Shown here one piece after another: positions 20,391 to 30,673 of a stretch of DNA of 64,000 bases. The position numbers and the translations under genes are program-made. The DNA comes from DATFVA01 sp963721075 (GTDB taxonomy: Bacteria > Bacteroidota > Ignavibacteria > Ignavibacteriales > Ignavibacteriaceae). The stretch covers positions 101,629 to 165,628 of the forward strand of contig CAVRHV010000017.1 in assembly GCA_963721075.1 (NCBI GenBank), read 5' to 3'. Each line of letters begins with the position of its first letter. Positions within the stretch are counted from its first letter, which is position 1. The notes under the pieces were generated by a model. The model was not told the DNA's origin and searched no databases. It worked only from the letters and a program-made list of their open reading frames with translations.

Positions 20391-20434
20391 GTGGAGCGTA
20401 TGTGGAGCGTATGTGGAGCGTATGTGAGACGTAG
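20391..20434. repeat. 11-bp tandem repeat, three perfect units plus one imperfect
   Basis: The unit GTGGAGCGTAT occurs three times in a row (20391-20401, 20402-20412, 20413-20423) and is followed by a diverged fourth unit (GTGAGACGTAG). It lies in the 314-base gap between the convergent EamA and pdxH genes, where I see no gene. Confidence 0.9.
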
Positions 20435-20559
20435 TTGACACGGCAAACAAAGTTTGTTGAACCCTGGTAATTCCTGATCTGCAGGGTCAATTATATAATT
20501 GTGGACGAATACCCGAAATAGATAAAATTACGCTAAAAGGAGAGGTCTGTGTATAATGG

Positions 20560-21207
20560 CTAAGGTGAAAGTCTTACAATTTCCCAGTTATCACCTTTAC
20601 GGCGGTAGCTGATCCTGTCGTGGAGGCGGCTTTCTCTTCCCTGCCAGAACTCAAACTCGTTCGGTATTAGTCTAAATCCGCCCCAGAAAGGCGGGAGAGG
20701 AATTATGCCGTCCTTATATTTCTCAGCAGTCTCCCTGAATTTCTCTGCCAGAAATTCTCTGTTTGGAATAACGCTGCTCTGCTTCGATGCCCATGCGCCG
20801 ATCTGACTGTTGGTGGGACGTGAATGGAAATATTCCTCAGATTCCTCAGAAGAAACCTTCTCAACTTTCCCTCTTATCCTCACCTGGCGTTCAAGTTCAA
20901 GCCATACAAAAAGTATCTCTGCATTCGGATTGACAGTTAAATCTCTGGCTTTATGACTTTCATAGTTGGTAAAGAAAACAAAACCCGTCTCGTCGAATTT
21001 TTTAAGAAGGACGGTCCTGGCGGAGGGTATCCGCTCCGCTGATGCGGTAGCAAGCACCATAGCATTCGGTTCCTTAACGTCCGATTTCAATAATTCATTA
21101 AACCAGTGTGAAAACTGTGTAAAAGGGTTCGGATCGACGATGTTTTCTGTTAGTTCCTTCAATGAATAATTCCTCCTCAGGTTTTTAATTTCGTTGTTTT
21201 TCATCAT
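20560..21207 (-). CDS. pdxH: Pyridoxamine 5'-phosphate oxidase
   Basis: The 215-residue enzyme makes pyridoxal 5'-phosphate from the pyridoxine or pyridoxamine phosphates with FMN. Conserved blocks are P-F-T-Q-F-S-H-W, A-M-V-L-A-T-A-S-A-E-R-I-P-S-A-R-T-V-L-L-K (FMN and substrate binding), F-F-T-N-Y-E-S-H-K-A-R-D-L, E-R-Q-V-R-I-R-G-K-V, S-R-P-T-N-S-Q-I-G-A-W-A-S-K-Q-S, and the C-terminal F-W-Q-G-R-E-S-R-L-H-D-R. All are in place and the length is normal. Confidence 0.95.
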   Translation of the reverse strand: MMKNNEIKNLRRNYSLKELTENIVDPNPFTQFSHWFNELLKSDVKEPNAMVLATASAERIPSARTVLLKKFDETGFVFFTNYESHKARDLTVNPNAEILFVWLELERQVRIRGKVEKVSSEESEEYFHSRPTNSQIGAWASKQSSVIPNREFLAEKFRETAEKYKDGIIPLPPFWGGFRLIPNEFEFWQGRESRLHDRISYRRKGDNWEIVRLSP

Positions 21208-21391
21208 ATCGGGCCGCGGTGCTGCTCATTAGCTAAAATGAATTAAAAATATTTAGTAAATTGTATGTTGTAAATCCCATTGCTGATTATTACGCATACT
21301 GACCTGCGGGTCATTATCTAAATATATGATGTGGATTATTTCTTTTATAAATTTAATGAATATTTTATAAATCAACGACGATTTTTTACAA

Positions 21392-24300
21392 ATGAAACCT
21401 AACGAGTTAACAAAGGAACAAAAAGAAGAATTAGAGAAATTCGGAGCAAATACCTGGTTTGTTGAATACCTTCACGAACAATACGAAAAGAATCCTTCCC
21501 AGCTCCCCGATCAGTGGCAGAAGTTTTTCGGCAAAGTAAAAGGAAAAACTGAGAATAACGGAAAAGCCGGAAAGGAGAACGGCTCTCTTTTTAATTTAGG
21601 AGAAATTGAATTGCCGGTTCCCGGAGATGAGGATGAAACACAGGTAATTGCAGGAAGTTCCGCCCGGATACTCGATAATATGAATGATAGTCTCACGGTG
21701 CCTGTCGCAACCTCCCAGCGGACAATTCCAGTAAAGCTCCTCGAAGAAAACCGAAAAGTTCTTAACCAGTTCCTTAAAAAGAAAAACGCCGGAAGAGTTT
21801 CTTTTACACACCTGATAAGCTGGGCGATACTTAAAGCAGTTGAAGCTGTACCGGCTCTGAATAATGCTTTCACGATTATTAATGGCAAGCCGAATATTAT
21901 TAAAAGGAAGAATGTGAATCTCGGGTTGGCAATCGACCTGGAAAGAAAAGATGGTTCTCGCTCGCTTATAGTTCCTAATATTAAAAACGCAAACCGGATG
22001 GACTTCAAGGAATTCTGGGATACCTATGAGGACCTTGTTACCCGTTCACGTAAAGGCCAGATCGATCCGGCTGAATTTCTTGGGACAACTATTACGCTTA
22101 CAAATCCAGGTACTATTGGAACGGCTGCTTCAGTACCACGACTAATGGTAGGACAGGGCGCTATCATAGCAACCGGGGCAATTCAGTATTCCCCTGATTA
22201 CCAGGCTATGTCGCCTTCTACAATTTCAGCTCTCGGTGTAAGCAAGGTGATGACCCTAACCAGCACATACGATCACAGAATTATCCAGGGTGCGGAATCA
22301 GGACTATTCCTGAAAGAAATAAATGAACTCCTCCTCGGCAAAGATAATTTTTATGATGATATATTTGAAGCCCTCAGCATTCCATACAAACCATACATTT
22401 GGAAAGCCGATTACCAGCCCGGGATATTTGATAACGCAGCAAACACTGAAGAAATTGAAAAGCAGGCTAAGGTTCTTCAGCTTATTAACCTGTACAGAGT
22501 AAGAGGTCACCTGATCGCAAACCTTGATCCTCTCGGTTTCCAGACTCCCTATCATCCGGAACTCGATCCGGCTACATACAATCTTACAATCTGGGATATG
22601 GACCGTTACTTTATAACAGGTGGTTTCAGCGGACTGAAGACAGCTTCTCTAAGACAGATACTTGAGATTCTTCAAAAGACGTATTGCGAGAAGATCGGTG
22701 TTGAATATATGCATATCCAGAATCCCGAAGAAAAGGTCTGGCTTCAAAGTAAAATGGAACCGATTAAGAACATCCCTGACTTTGGCTCCAATGTTAAAAA
22801 GCGGGTTCTTAATAAACTGATCAACGCAGAAACATTCGAGCATTTTATACATACAAAGTTTATCGGTCATAAACGTTTTTCTCTTGAAGGTTCTGAAACT
22901 CTTATTCCCGTACTTGATATGCTTCTCGATGAAGCCAGCCAGACAAATGTACTTGAAGTTGTACTGGGTATGGCTCACCGCGGCAGACTGAACGTGCTGG
23001 CAAATATTATCGGTAAATCGTATGAGTCGATTTTATCGGAGTTCGAAGATATTCAGGATCCTAATTCAATTGCAGGTTCAGGGCGATGTAAAATACCATC
23101 TCGGCGCTACAGGAAAATATAAAACCTCTAACGGAAAAATGATCACGGTATCGGTTGCCTCGAATCCAAGCCACCTTGAGTGGGTTAATCCCGTAGTAGA
23201 AGGTATAGTACGCGCGAAACAAATGCGGCTTGGCGATAATAAAGCTCATCGTAAGGTATTATCCGTTCTTATTCACGGAGATGCAGCTTTCGCGGGACAG
23301 GGTATTGTTGCCGAAACTCTTAACCTCTCCCAGCTTAGCGGCTACCGTACAGGCGGAACGGTTCATATAATAATTAACAATCAGATAGGTTTCACTACTA
23401 CTCCTGAGGATGCACGTTCATCAGTTTATGCCTCTGATGTGGCCAAGATGATCCAGGCCCCAATATTTCCACGTCAACGGAGATGATCCCGAAGCCTCTC
23501 TATGGGTTACCAAACTTGCTTTTGAATACAGGCAGATATTCAAGAAAGATGTAGTAATTGATCTCTTCGGCTACAGACGTCATGGGCACAACGAAGGAGA
23601 TGAGCCCGGATTCACGCAGCCTTTGCTTTATGATATTATTAAGTCGCACCCATCAGTAAAAGATTTATACGAAAAATTTCTTTTGAATAACCAGGTGCTT
23701 TCTGAATCGGAAATCAAAAAGATGAACGATGATATTTATAACGAATTGAGTGAAGCATTCGACAAGATCAGAAAAAAGAGTATCAGCTTTAATACGGATG
23801 TACCTCTGGCTGTTCCGAAAGAGAAAGTTGATTCGTTAAAACCGGCAGGCAGCACCGGAATTTCAGATGAAATGCTTAGAACAATCGTAGAGAAAACCAC
23901 CTCCCTGCCTGAAGGATTTGCAATTCATCCGAAGCTTAAGAAGTTCCTTGAAAAAAGAAAAGGACTTGTTGACGGTACATCAGAAGCAGAATGGGCATTC
24001 GCTGAAACACTGGCGTTTGGTAGTCTGCTGCTTGAAGGAACACCGGTTAGATTAAGCGGGCAGGACAGTGTTAGAGGCACTTTCAGTCAAAGGCACCTTG
24101 CACTTACTGATATAAAGAACGGCAGTGAATATATCCCGTTAAATCATCTTTCAAAAAGCCAGGCGCAGCTGGAAGCATTGGACAGTTTCCTTTCTGAAGC
24201 AGCCGTAATGGGATTTGAATACGGATACAGTACTGCCGATCCCCTGGCATTGGTAATGTGGGAAGCACAGTTCGGCGATTTTGCCAACGGCGCCCAGGTA

Positions 24301-25011
24301 ATAATCGATAATTTCATAGTGGCTTCCTATGAAAAATGGCAGCTGCCTAACAGTCTTGTTCTGCTGCTGCCTCACGGCTATGAAGGACAGGGTCCCGAAC
24401 ACTCGAGCGCCCGTCTTGAACGCTTCCTTATTCTCTGTGCGGAAGACAATATGCAGGTTTGTTATCCTTCCACTCCCGCCCAGTACTTTCACGTTCTGAG
24501 AAGACAGATAAAGAGCGCTGTGCAGAAGCCGATGGTGCTGATGACGCCTAAGAGTCTGCTCCGTCTCCCCGAAGCAAAATCCCCGAAGGCAGAATTCATC
24601 AAAGGAAGTTTCAGAGAAATTATCGATGATGAAACAGTAAGCAATAAGAATGATATTAAAAAGCTTCTGCTAACAAGCGGCAAGGTCTATTATGATCTTA
24701 TAAAATACCGTTCGGATAAAAAAGTTAAAGATACAGCCATTGTACGGATCGAGCAGTTCTACCCTTACAAGTCGGACCAGGTAAAAGAAATACTTGGATC
24801 ATACCTGAATGCAAAGAAAGTAGTATGGGTTCAGGAAGAGCCGAGGAATATGGGAGCATGGAATTTCCTTTATCCACGGCTGTCTGAAGATCTTAGTGAA
24901 GAACAGAAACTTTCATACAGCGGCCGTCCTGAAGGTGCGAGTCCTGCAGTAGGTTCAGCCAAGATCTCCGGCCAGCAGCAGAAGGATCTGGTAGAGAACG
25001 CCTTCAAGTAA
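21392..25011 (+). CDS. Kgd-like 2-oxoglutarate dehydrogenase: E2-type acyltransferase domain fused to the E1 (SucA) domain; two frameshifts
   Basis: Three frames join into about 1,206 residues. The N-terminal helix (F-G-A-N-T-W-F-V-E-Y-L-H-E-Q-Y) is that of E1 enzymes. Residues about 85-310 are a CoA-dependent acyltransferase domain (V-P-V-A-T-S-Q-R-T-I-P and T-S-T-Y-D-H-R-I-I-Q-G with the catalytic His-Asp region). The thiamine-diphosphate E1 part follows (G-M-A-H-R-G-R-L-N-V-L-A-N, H-G-D-A-A-F-A-G-Q-G, N-N-Q-I-G-F-T-T, R-R-H-G-H-N-E-G-D-E-P). This layout is that of mycobacterial Kgd rather than separate SucA and SucB. Shifts lie near 23080 and 23460, within conserved blocks, so they are probably sequence errors. 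It oxidises 2-oxoglutarate in the TCA cycle. Confidence 0.92.
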
Positions 25012-25077
25012 TTCAGCTCCATCAGTTTTTTGAAGTCGGTACAGAGTCATTGGGATTTCTGAAATCTTTAAAAATGA

Positions 25078-25109
25078 AAAAGCCTTAAAACAAACTGTTT
25101 TAAGGCTTT
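25078..25109. terminator. Strong hairpin between sucA/kgd and the tRNA remnant
   Basis: A perfect 14-bp stem (AAAGCCTTAAAAC and its complement) with a short loop. It can serve the oxoglutarate dehydrogenase gene from the left and the minus-strand tRNA from the right. T-runs are short, which fits a bidirectional terminator. Confidence 0.75.
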
Positions 25110-25111
25110 CC

Positions 25112-25163
25112 TGGTGGGGGCTGAAGGATTCGAACCTACGACCCCCTGCTTGTAAGGCAGGCG
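25112..25163 (-). tRNA. tRNA-Val(UAC), 3' half only
   Basis: Read on the minus strand, the segment has the anticodon arm (stem CCTGC/GCAGG around loop CTTACAA, anticodon UAC), the variable loop, the T-arm (GTTCGAAT loop context) and the 3' acceptor strand ending in an encoded CCA. The D-arm and 5' acceptor strand are absent; unrelated sequence begins right after the anticodon stem. One T-stem pair is mismatched. This is the displaced 3' end left when an element integrates into a tRNA gene; the restored tRNA should lie at the other end of the element, and I do not find it in this window. Confidence 0.8.
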
Positions 25164-25243
25164 GATTTTGTGTTTTTAGGCTGTATATCCAACTTTTTAA
25201 GCTTTGTCGGTACAATTTCGGTACATCCGAAAGGAGTACGCGC

Positions 25244-26254
25244 AATGTTCCTAACAAAAGATTCCAAGTCACCTTATTACCAATTGATCTATTTTGTAAA
25301 TGGGAAAAGAACGAAAATCTCAACCCGTACTAAAGACAAAGCTGCTGCTGAACGATTTCTGGCAAACTTTCACCAGGTAAGGCCGGTGCGAAAAGAAGCT
25401 GTAAAAGATTCAATAACATTAAATGATTTTGCAGATAAGTATAAAGCTTATGTTAAAAAGTTGTATTCTCAGAAGTACTATGAGAAGGCTGTAATTCCCT
25501 CCTTTAACAGGTTACAAAGCTTTCTGCCTAATAAGGAAATAAATTTGATCTGCTCCAGGGAAGTAGATGATTTTATTTCAACTACCTACTCAAAGGCTAA
25601 ATATGCTGCATCTTTATATTACAGAACGCTGAAGGCGGCATTTAATAAAGCGGTTGTGTGGGAGTACATAAATACTAACCCTTCGAAAAAATTAAACCAC
25701 CTAAAGTTGCCAAATCATATCCGCTTTTTTTATCGGAGGCTGAATTAATATTACTCATAAATAGCACAGAGAAACAATTGTTTAAAGATATCTTTATTAC
25801 TGCCTTCTATACGGGTATGAGGTTGAATGAAATTCTGAGTATGACGTGGCAGTGGATAGATTTTCAAAGTGATGTGATAACTATTCGTAACTCTCAGCAG
25901 TTCCAAACAAAAAATAAAAAAGAGAGGATTATACCATTACATCATCGCGTTAAGGAAATATTTACCAGAAGGCATAATACAGATTTGAATCAATTGGTAT
26001 TTTATCGTGTCCCGGGGATAAAACTTAATGCAGGTTTTGTCAGTAAGAAATTTAAGAAAGCTGTTAGGGAAGCAAATCTAAATCCAGATTATCATTTCCA
26101 TACGCTGCGGCATTCTTTCGCATCTAATTTAGTGCAGCGCGGAGTTTCATTATATACACTTAAAGAACTATTAGGGCACGGCAGCGTAAAAACAACTGAA
26201 ATATATTCCCACCTGCAGGCTGATAATCTTACACAGGCAGTAAATCTTTTATAA
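25244..26254 (+). CDS. Tyrosine integrase adjacent to the tRNA-Val remnant (frameshift in a T-run near 25728)
   Basis: ATG 25244 is chosen because AAAGGAG precedes it by about 9 bases. The N-terminal part is a SAM-like DNA-binding domain (K-D-S-I-T-L-N-D-F-A-D-K-Y-K-A-Y). After a shift in a seven-T run near 25728 the frame continues F-L-S-E-A-E-L into the catalytic domain: G-M-R-L-N-E (Arg), H-T-L-R-H-S-F-A-S (His-x-x-Arg), L-G-H-G-S and the nucleophile Tyr in T-E-I-Y-S-H-L. It would integrate the element into the adjacent tRNA-Val site. The total length of about 337 residues is normal for such integrases. The distance to the tRNA fragment is only 80 bases. Confidence 0.88.
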
Positions 26255-26269
26255 TCTTTCTTTTATAAT

Positions 26270-26295
26270 AAAAGGCCTGGTTTTCAGGCCTTTTT
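26270..26295 (+). terminator. Rho-independent terminator of the integrase
   Basis: Stem AAAAGGCCTG paired with CAGGCCTTTTT across a five-base loop, 16 bases after the integrase stop. Confidence 0.88.
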
Positions 26296-26471
26296 AGTAA
26301 TAACCACAATGAGATATAGTAGTTTTCTAAATTTGATGTGTCGAAAGAATATATGTCGCAGCCATTTATTTAGTTGACATTTAATGAGTTAATAAAGAAA
26401 TTTAAATGGATTTTTCAGGGGCACTCTAATTAGGGCGCCATTTTTTTGCATCCATGGTTCTGGAGCTTAAA

Positions 26472-27052
26472 ATGATAAATAGATCCAATTTAGTCTTAAC
26501 AGTATTAACTATCGTTACCTTGCTAATTTCCTACCAAGGTTGTTCTTCAGAAAACACTACTCCTCAAGATGAACCTCCCAAAATAGATCTTTCTACGCCT
26601 GACAACGCTGTCAAGTCCCTGCAAAATTATGTCGTCTGGTATGATACATCAGATCTCAACACTACAAAAAACTTTTTTAATAAAGTTAAAGCGCCCCTAT
26701 ATAGTGCCTTTACAAAACAAGCAGGTGACACCCTTATTAGCAGGCGACAAAATTTCTTCAATTTAAGATATACAAATGCAAAGAAAATGTTTCCAATTGA
26801 CAATGTTGATATCCAAAGTGATTCACGTGCTGTTGTCACAATTAAAACCGACCAAATGACGTACGGTTTTGACCACGATAAATCCTTAATATTTGAAAAA
26901 TTCATTTTGACCAACATGATCAAAATTGGGTAATTGAGTCAATTGAACAAACGTGCAGTTTTTGTGATGGAACAGGAAAAAGAAAAGATTACTCATCATC
27001 TATATACCACACAATTTGGTCAAAATGTGAAAGTTGCGGTGGCGATGGATAG
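26472..27052 (+). CDS. Lipoprotein with a DnaJ-type Cys-rich C-terminus (frameshift near 26910)
   Basis: ATG 26472 (rather than an earlier one at 26454) puts a compact lipoprotein signal peptide at the start, with I-S-Y-Q-G-C-S-S-E around residue 25. A domain of about 110 residues follows with no recognised motif. A missing base in a T-run near 26906-26910 separates it from the continuation D-Q-H-D-Q-N-W-V-I-E-S. That continuation holds two C-x-x-C-x-G-x-G units (C-S-F-C-D-G-T-G and C-E-S-C-G-G-D-G), the zinc-finger pattern of DnaJ. A membrane-attached protein ending in such a finger is unusual. The gene is AT-rich like the rest of the element. Confidence 0.65.
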
Positions 27053-27161
27053 GGTTGATGCTTTATATCTCAATTAAATAAATATATTTAAAAGAATGCG
27101 GATATAGATATAATAGGTATACTCAAAAATTGTTGCTAATAAAGGTCCCTCTGATTGATTA

Positions 27162-28775
27162 ATGCATTCCGGGACGAAAAGTTATAACATTCAATACATT
27201 AAGTGTAACACTCAACCGGCCCTATTTTTAAATCATGGTATACTACATAAGACAACGACTATACTTTTAATAGCATTTTGTTTTTTTTATGTATCTCTGG
27301 TTTATAAATGGATCAAGGATGAGGTGACTTATGTATTTATTGTTACGCTCTTGCCTACTCCGTTGCACTAACGCTGCTTTTTAAATTTTCTCTACTTCAT
27401 TTTTTTGGCATTGAGTATGAAGACGCATTTGTATATACCATAGTCGGCCAAACTATTATATAATAAAATTTATCCAATATCATTTTTAACTGATGGGATT
27501 ATCCTAGGAAGCATAAATGCACCAATCATAACAGCAACATATAGTAGTCACTTCATAACACTTCCAACTCTCATCAGCTGGGTTTATGCAATAACAGGAT
27601 ATAACATTTATATTCCTAATTTTATAAATACATTCCTGGAATTCTTAACAATTCTGACTTTATCGCTAGCAGCAAAAAAAATATTTAAGGCGGGAAAATA
27701 TTGGTTCGTTTTTCCAACTATATACTGCCTAGCCCCAATAATTAATGTTTTTGGTCCATCTCAACTCTCTGAAACTTTTTCAAGTTTTTTAGTGATAACA
27801 ACTATACTAGCATACTTATATTACTTAAAAAATAATTCCTTAAATAATTTGTTGATTTTTGCTGTCAGTTATTTACTAGCCATAGTAACAAGAAGAGAAA
27901 ACATAGTAATTTTATTTTTTGTTTTTCTAGTTTCATTTCTTCAATGGACACAGTCTAAGAAGCTTAAAGAATTTCTCCCCATATTAATTACAGTATCAAT
28001 TTCCTTGATATTTTTTGTTTTTGTCCAGAATGTATTTGAATTAAATAGGTTAGAATCTCAAGAGATTGGTCAAGCTAATTTTAGTCTTAATTATATAATA
28101 AAGCTCATCCCATATTACATAAATTCACTAATGGACGTGAATCTTTTTAACATTAGTTTCTTTATAATGATAATAGCATCAATTTATTTCTTGATTAATT
28201 GGCGGAAAAATCAAGATATGGTTGCACTAATCTTATTATATGCCTCCTTTTTGTTTGTATATTCGTTTCATTATAGGAATTATGGTTTCATTAAAAATGG
28301 TATGATTAATCAATTTGATACATTCCGATATTTAAACAACTTTTATGAAATATTAACATTAGTTATTTCAGTATTTCTGATCAAAATTATAAATATTAAC
28401 AGGATTATCAGGATAACAATTTTAAGCATTGTTATCGTAGCTTTAATGTTCTCATTTACTGGGTCAATTACCTTAAATAAGGAATACACATCCAGAGAAT
28501 TTGTTACTGAATTATCAATCCCCAGAAGAATTCTTGCGTTTATAGATAATCAACAAGACTGCTTCTTTGCATCTAATGATATAATAATTTATCAAATACT
28601 TGATGATAATAAATTAAACGTTTGCAGTCTTGGGCTCCTACCTAAATTTTACCCAGAAATGAAAAGTTACAATAGAATATTGTTATATCTTAAAGAATCT
28701 TCACAGAAAAGTATTGAAACGAGAAATCCGCAGCTCACGGCATTTCTTAAAACGGTTGATTTGAAAAGAAACTAA
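27162..28775 (+). CDS. Polytopic membrane protein, GT-C (PMT/ArnT-like) glycosyltransferase candidate, two frameshifts
   Basis: Three frames join at about 27340 and 27465 into about 535 residues with ten or more hydrophobic segments. The first outer loop contains G-I-E-Y-E-D-A-F-V-Y, the acidic motif position of dolichyl-phosphate-mannose-type GT-C enzymes, and the sequence continues S-S-H-F-I-T-L-P-T-L-I-S-W-V-Y. The C-terminal soluble tail (residues after 430) is small. Such enzymes transfer sugar from a polyprenyl carrier outside the membrane. The composition is very AT-rich. It lies just upstream of the HXS genes but about 125 bases separate them, so a functional link is open. Confidence 0.6.
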
Positions 28776-28899
28776 AAAATTCAGAAATCAAGGAGTTCTT
28801 TATGAAATTATTAAAATTCGCGTACTAACTACTAGAGATTATTATTATACCTGAGAAATAGAATTATTATTATTTGAAGCAAGGAGGATATTCATTAAA

Positions 28900-29214
28900 A
28901 TGGCACATTTCATAAAAGAGCAGGATGGGATAAAGTATTTAGAGGTAGATAAAAATCTCTATTCCCCCCAAGCAATTAACTCAACAATTTATAAAATGGC
29001 TGAGTTGTGTTCTATACAACAGAAAATGTCAAGTGATTCAACCATTCAAATCTTATTTAATGTGACTGAAGAAAAAGATTTAAATGTTGACGCCCTAATA
29101 AAGGAATTTTTAAGAATACTAGCCGATCAACAATTGCGTTTAGAACTTGATAATAAATTTTCTGAATATAGGGATATAATATTAAATAAAGCTTTTTCAC
29201 AATTTGATAAGTGA
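28900..29214 (+). CDS. hxsD: His-Xaa-Ser system protein HxsD
   Basis: A 104-residue protein matching the HxsD pattern: M-A-H-F-I-K-E-Q-D-G-I-K-Y-L-E-V-D-K-N-L-type opening split by a lysine-rich strand, then L-Y-S-P-Q-A-I-N-S-T-I-Y-K. HxsD is the small partner protein of the HXS locus and is thought to act with the radical SAM maturases, perhaps in precursor recognition; its exact role is not established. A strong ribosome site (AAGGAGG) lies about 13 bases before ATG 28900. HxsB follows after 10 bases. Confidence 0.82.
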   Translation: MAHFIKEQDGIKYLEVDKNLYSPQAINSTIYKMAELCSIQQKMSSDSTIQILFNVTEEKDLNVDALIKEFLRILADQQLRLELDNKFSEYRDIILNKAFSQFDK

Positions 29215-29224
29215 TTGACTAATT

Positions 29225-30673
29225 ATGGACTATACAATTTTGCCATTTCGTTTTGAAAGACTCAATGAGGGATCTGTTTTCCTTTCAAATTTTGTGGGGG
29301 AGTACACTTTTCTATCATCTTAAAGATTTTTCTGATCTTTGCAATTATCAGCTTGATAGTAATTCTGATACATTTTTCATGACCTTGTATCGAAACAAAT
29401 TATAGCTGAAAAAGTTAATGCTTCGATAACTGATATGCTAGCAATAAAATATCGTACTAAAAAAAGTATCTTAGATAATTTTACTGGATTGCATATGGTT
29501 GTTCCTACGTTGAGATGTAATTCTAATTGTATCTATTGCCAGGTTTCGCGGAAAGATATGTATGATAAAAATTTTGATATGGATAAGTCAACTGCTAAAA
29601 ATATTGTTGATAAGATATTTAAATCACCATCTCCGATGATTAAAATTGAGTTTCAAGGAGGTGAACCCCTTGCTCACTTTGAAATGGTTAAATTCATAGT
29701 TGAACTTTCAGAAATCAAGAATCTGATCCATAAGAAAAATTTAGAATTTGTGATCTGTACTAACCTAAGTCTAATTACCAGTGAACATCTAAATTTCTTT
29801 GAAAAACATAAAGTAAATATTTCTACTTCATTAGATGGTCCACAGCATTTGCATAATACAAATAGACCATTGCAAAAAACTGGAGATAGCTACAAAATTT
29901 TCGTTGAAAAATTGCGTATTTGTCAAGATCGGCTTGGCAAAGAAAATATCTCTGCTTTAATGACGACCACCTCATTTACAATAAATCATTTTAAGGATAT
30001 AATCGATGAATATTTGAATTTGGGTTTTAATCTATTTTCCTCAGATCATTAAACCCTTATGGATTTGCAAAAAGGGATAAACATAAAATAGCTTATCAAA
30101 TTGATCAATTTGTTGAAAGCTATAAAGCAGCTTTGGATTATATTATAAATTTAAATTTAAGTGGGCACTACCTAGTTGAAGGTTTTACTCAATTACTACT
30201 GGCGAGGATATTAACACCGTTTGCAACTGGGTTCGTCGATCTACAATCGCCTGCTGGGGTTGGTATTAGTGGCGTAATCTATGACTTTAATGGGAACGTT
30301 TACGTATCCGATGAAGCCAGAATGATGGCTTCCACAAATAACCATTATTTTTTGATGGGCAATGTGAATAGTCATAGTTATGAAGATCTTTTTAACAGTA
30401 GTTTCTTAAGAAACCTTATACGAAATTCGATTTTCTGAAACCTTACCAGATTGCTGGGAATGTGCATATCAACCCTATTGCGGAGCAGATGCAGTTAGGA
30501 ATTATTCTGAACAAGGGGATATCATTGGCTACAGACCCACTAGTGATTTTTGTAAAAAACATAAATCAATTATTAATCATCTATTTGAATTGATAAGACA
30601 GAATGATGATAAGATTAATAATGTCTTTTGGTCTTGGATAAATAGAAAACCAATTGAGTCAGTGGCAATATGA
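29225..30673 (+). CDS. hxsB: HXS radical SAM maturase HxsB (several frameshifts)
   Basis: ATG 29225 begins Y-T-I-L-P-F-R-F-E-R-L, the usual HxsB opening. Breaks near 29300 (five-G run), 29385, 30045 and 30435 must be joined. The radical SAM motif is C-N-S-N-C-I-Y-C, followed by F-Q-G-G-E-P-L. The C-terminal part carries a SPASM-type cluster, C-W-E-C-A-Y-Q-P-Y-C-G-A-D. The joined length is about 480 residues. HxsB is predicted to modify the His-x-Ser repeat peptide HxsA. The stop overlaps the start of hxsC (ATGA), so the two are translationally coupled. Confidence 0.85.

Noticed and set aside
20391..20434. CRISPR-like array
   Set aside because: Units are 11 bp and contiguous with no spacers, and no cas genes are present.
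28802..28828. Eight-codon ORF M-K-L-L-K-F-A-Y upstream of hxsD
   Set aside because: Too short to support, with no His-x-Ser repeats and no conservation that I can judge.
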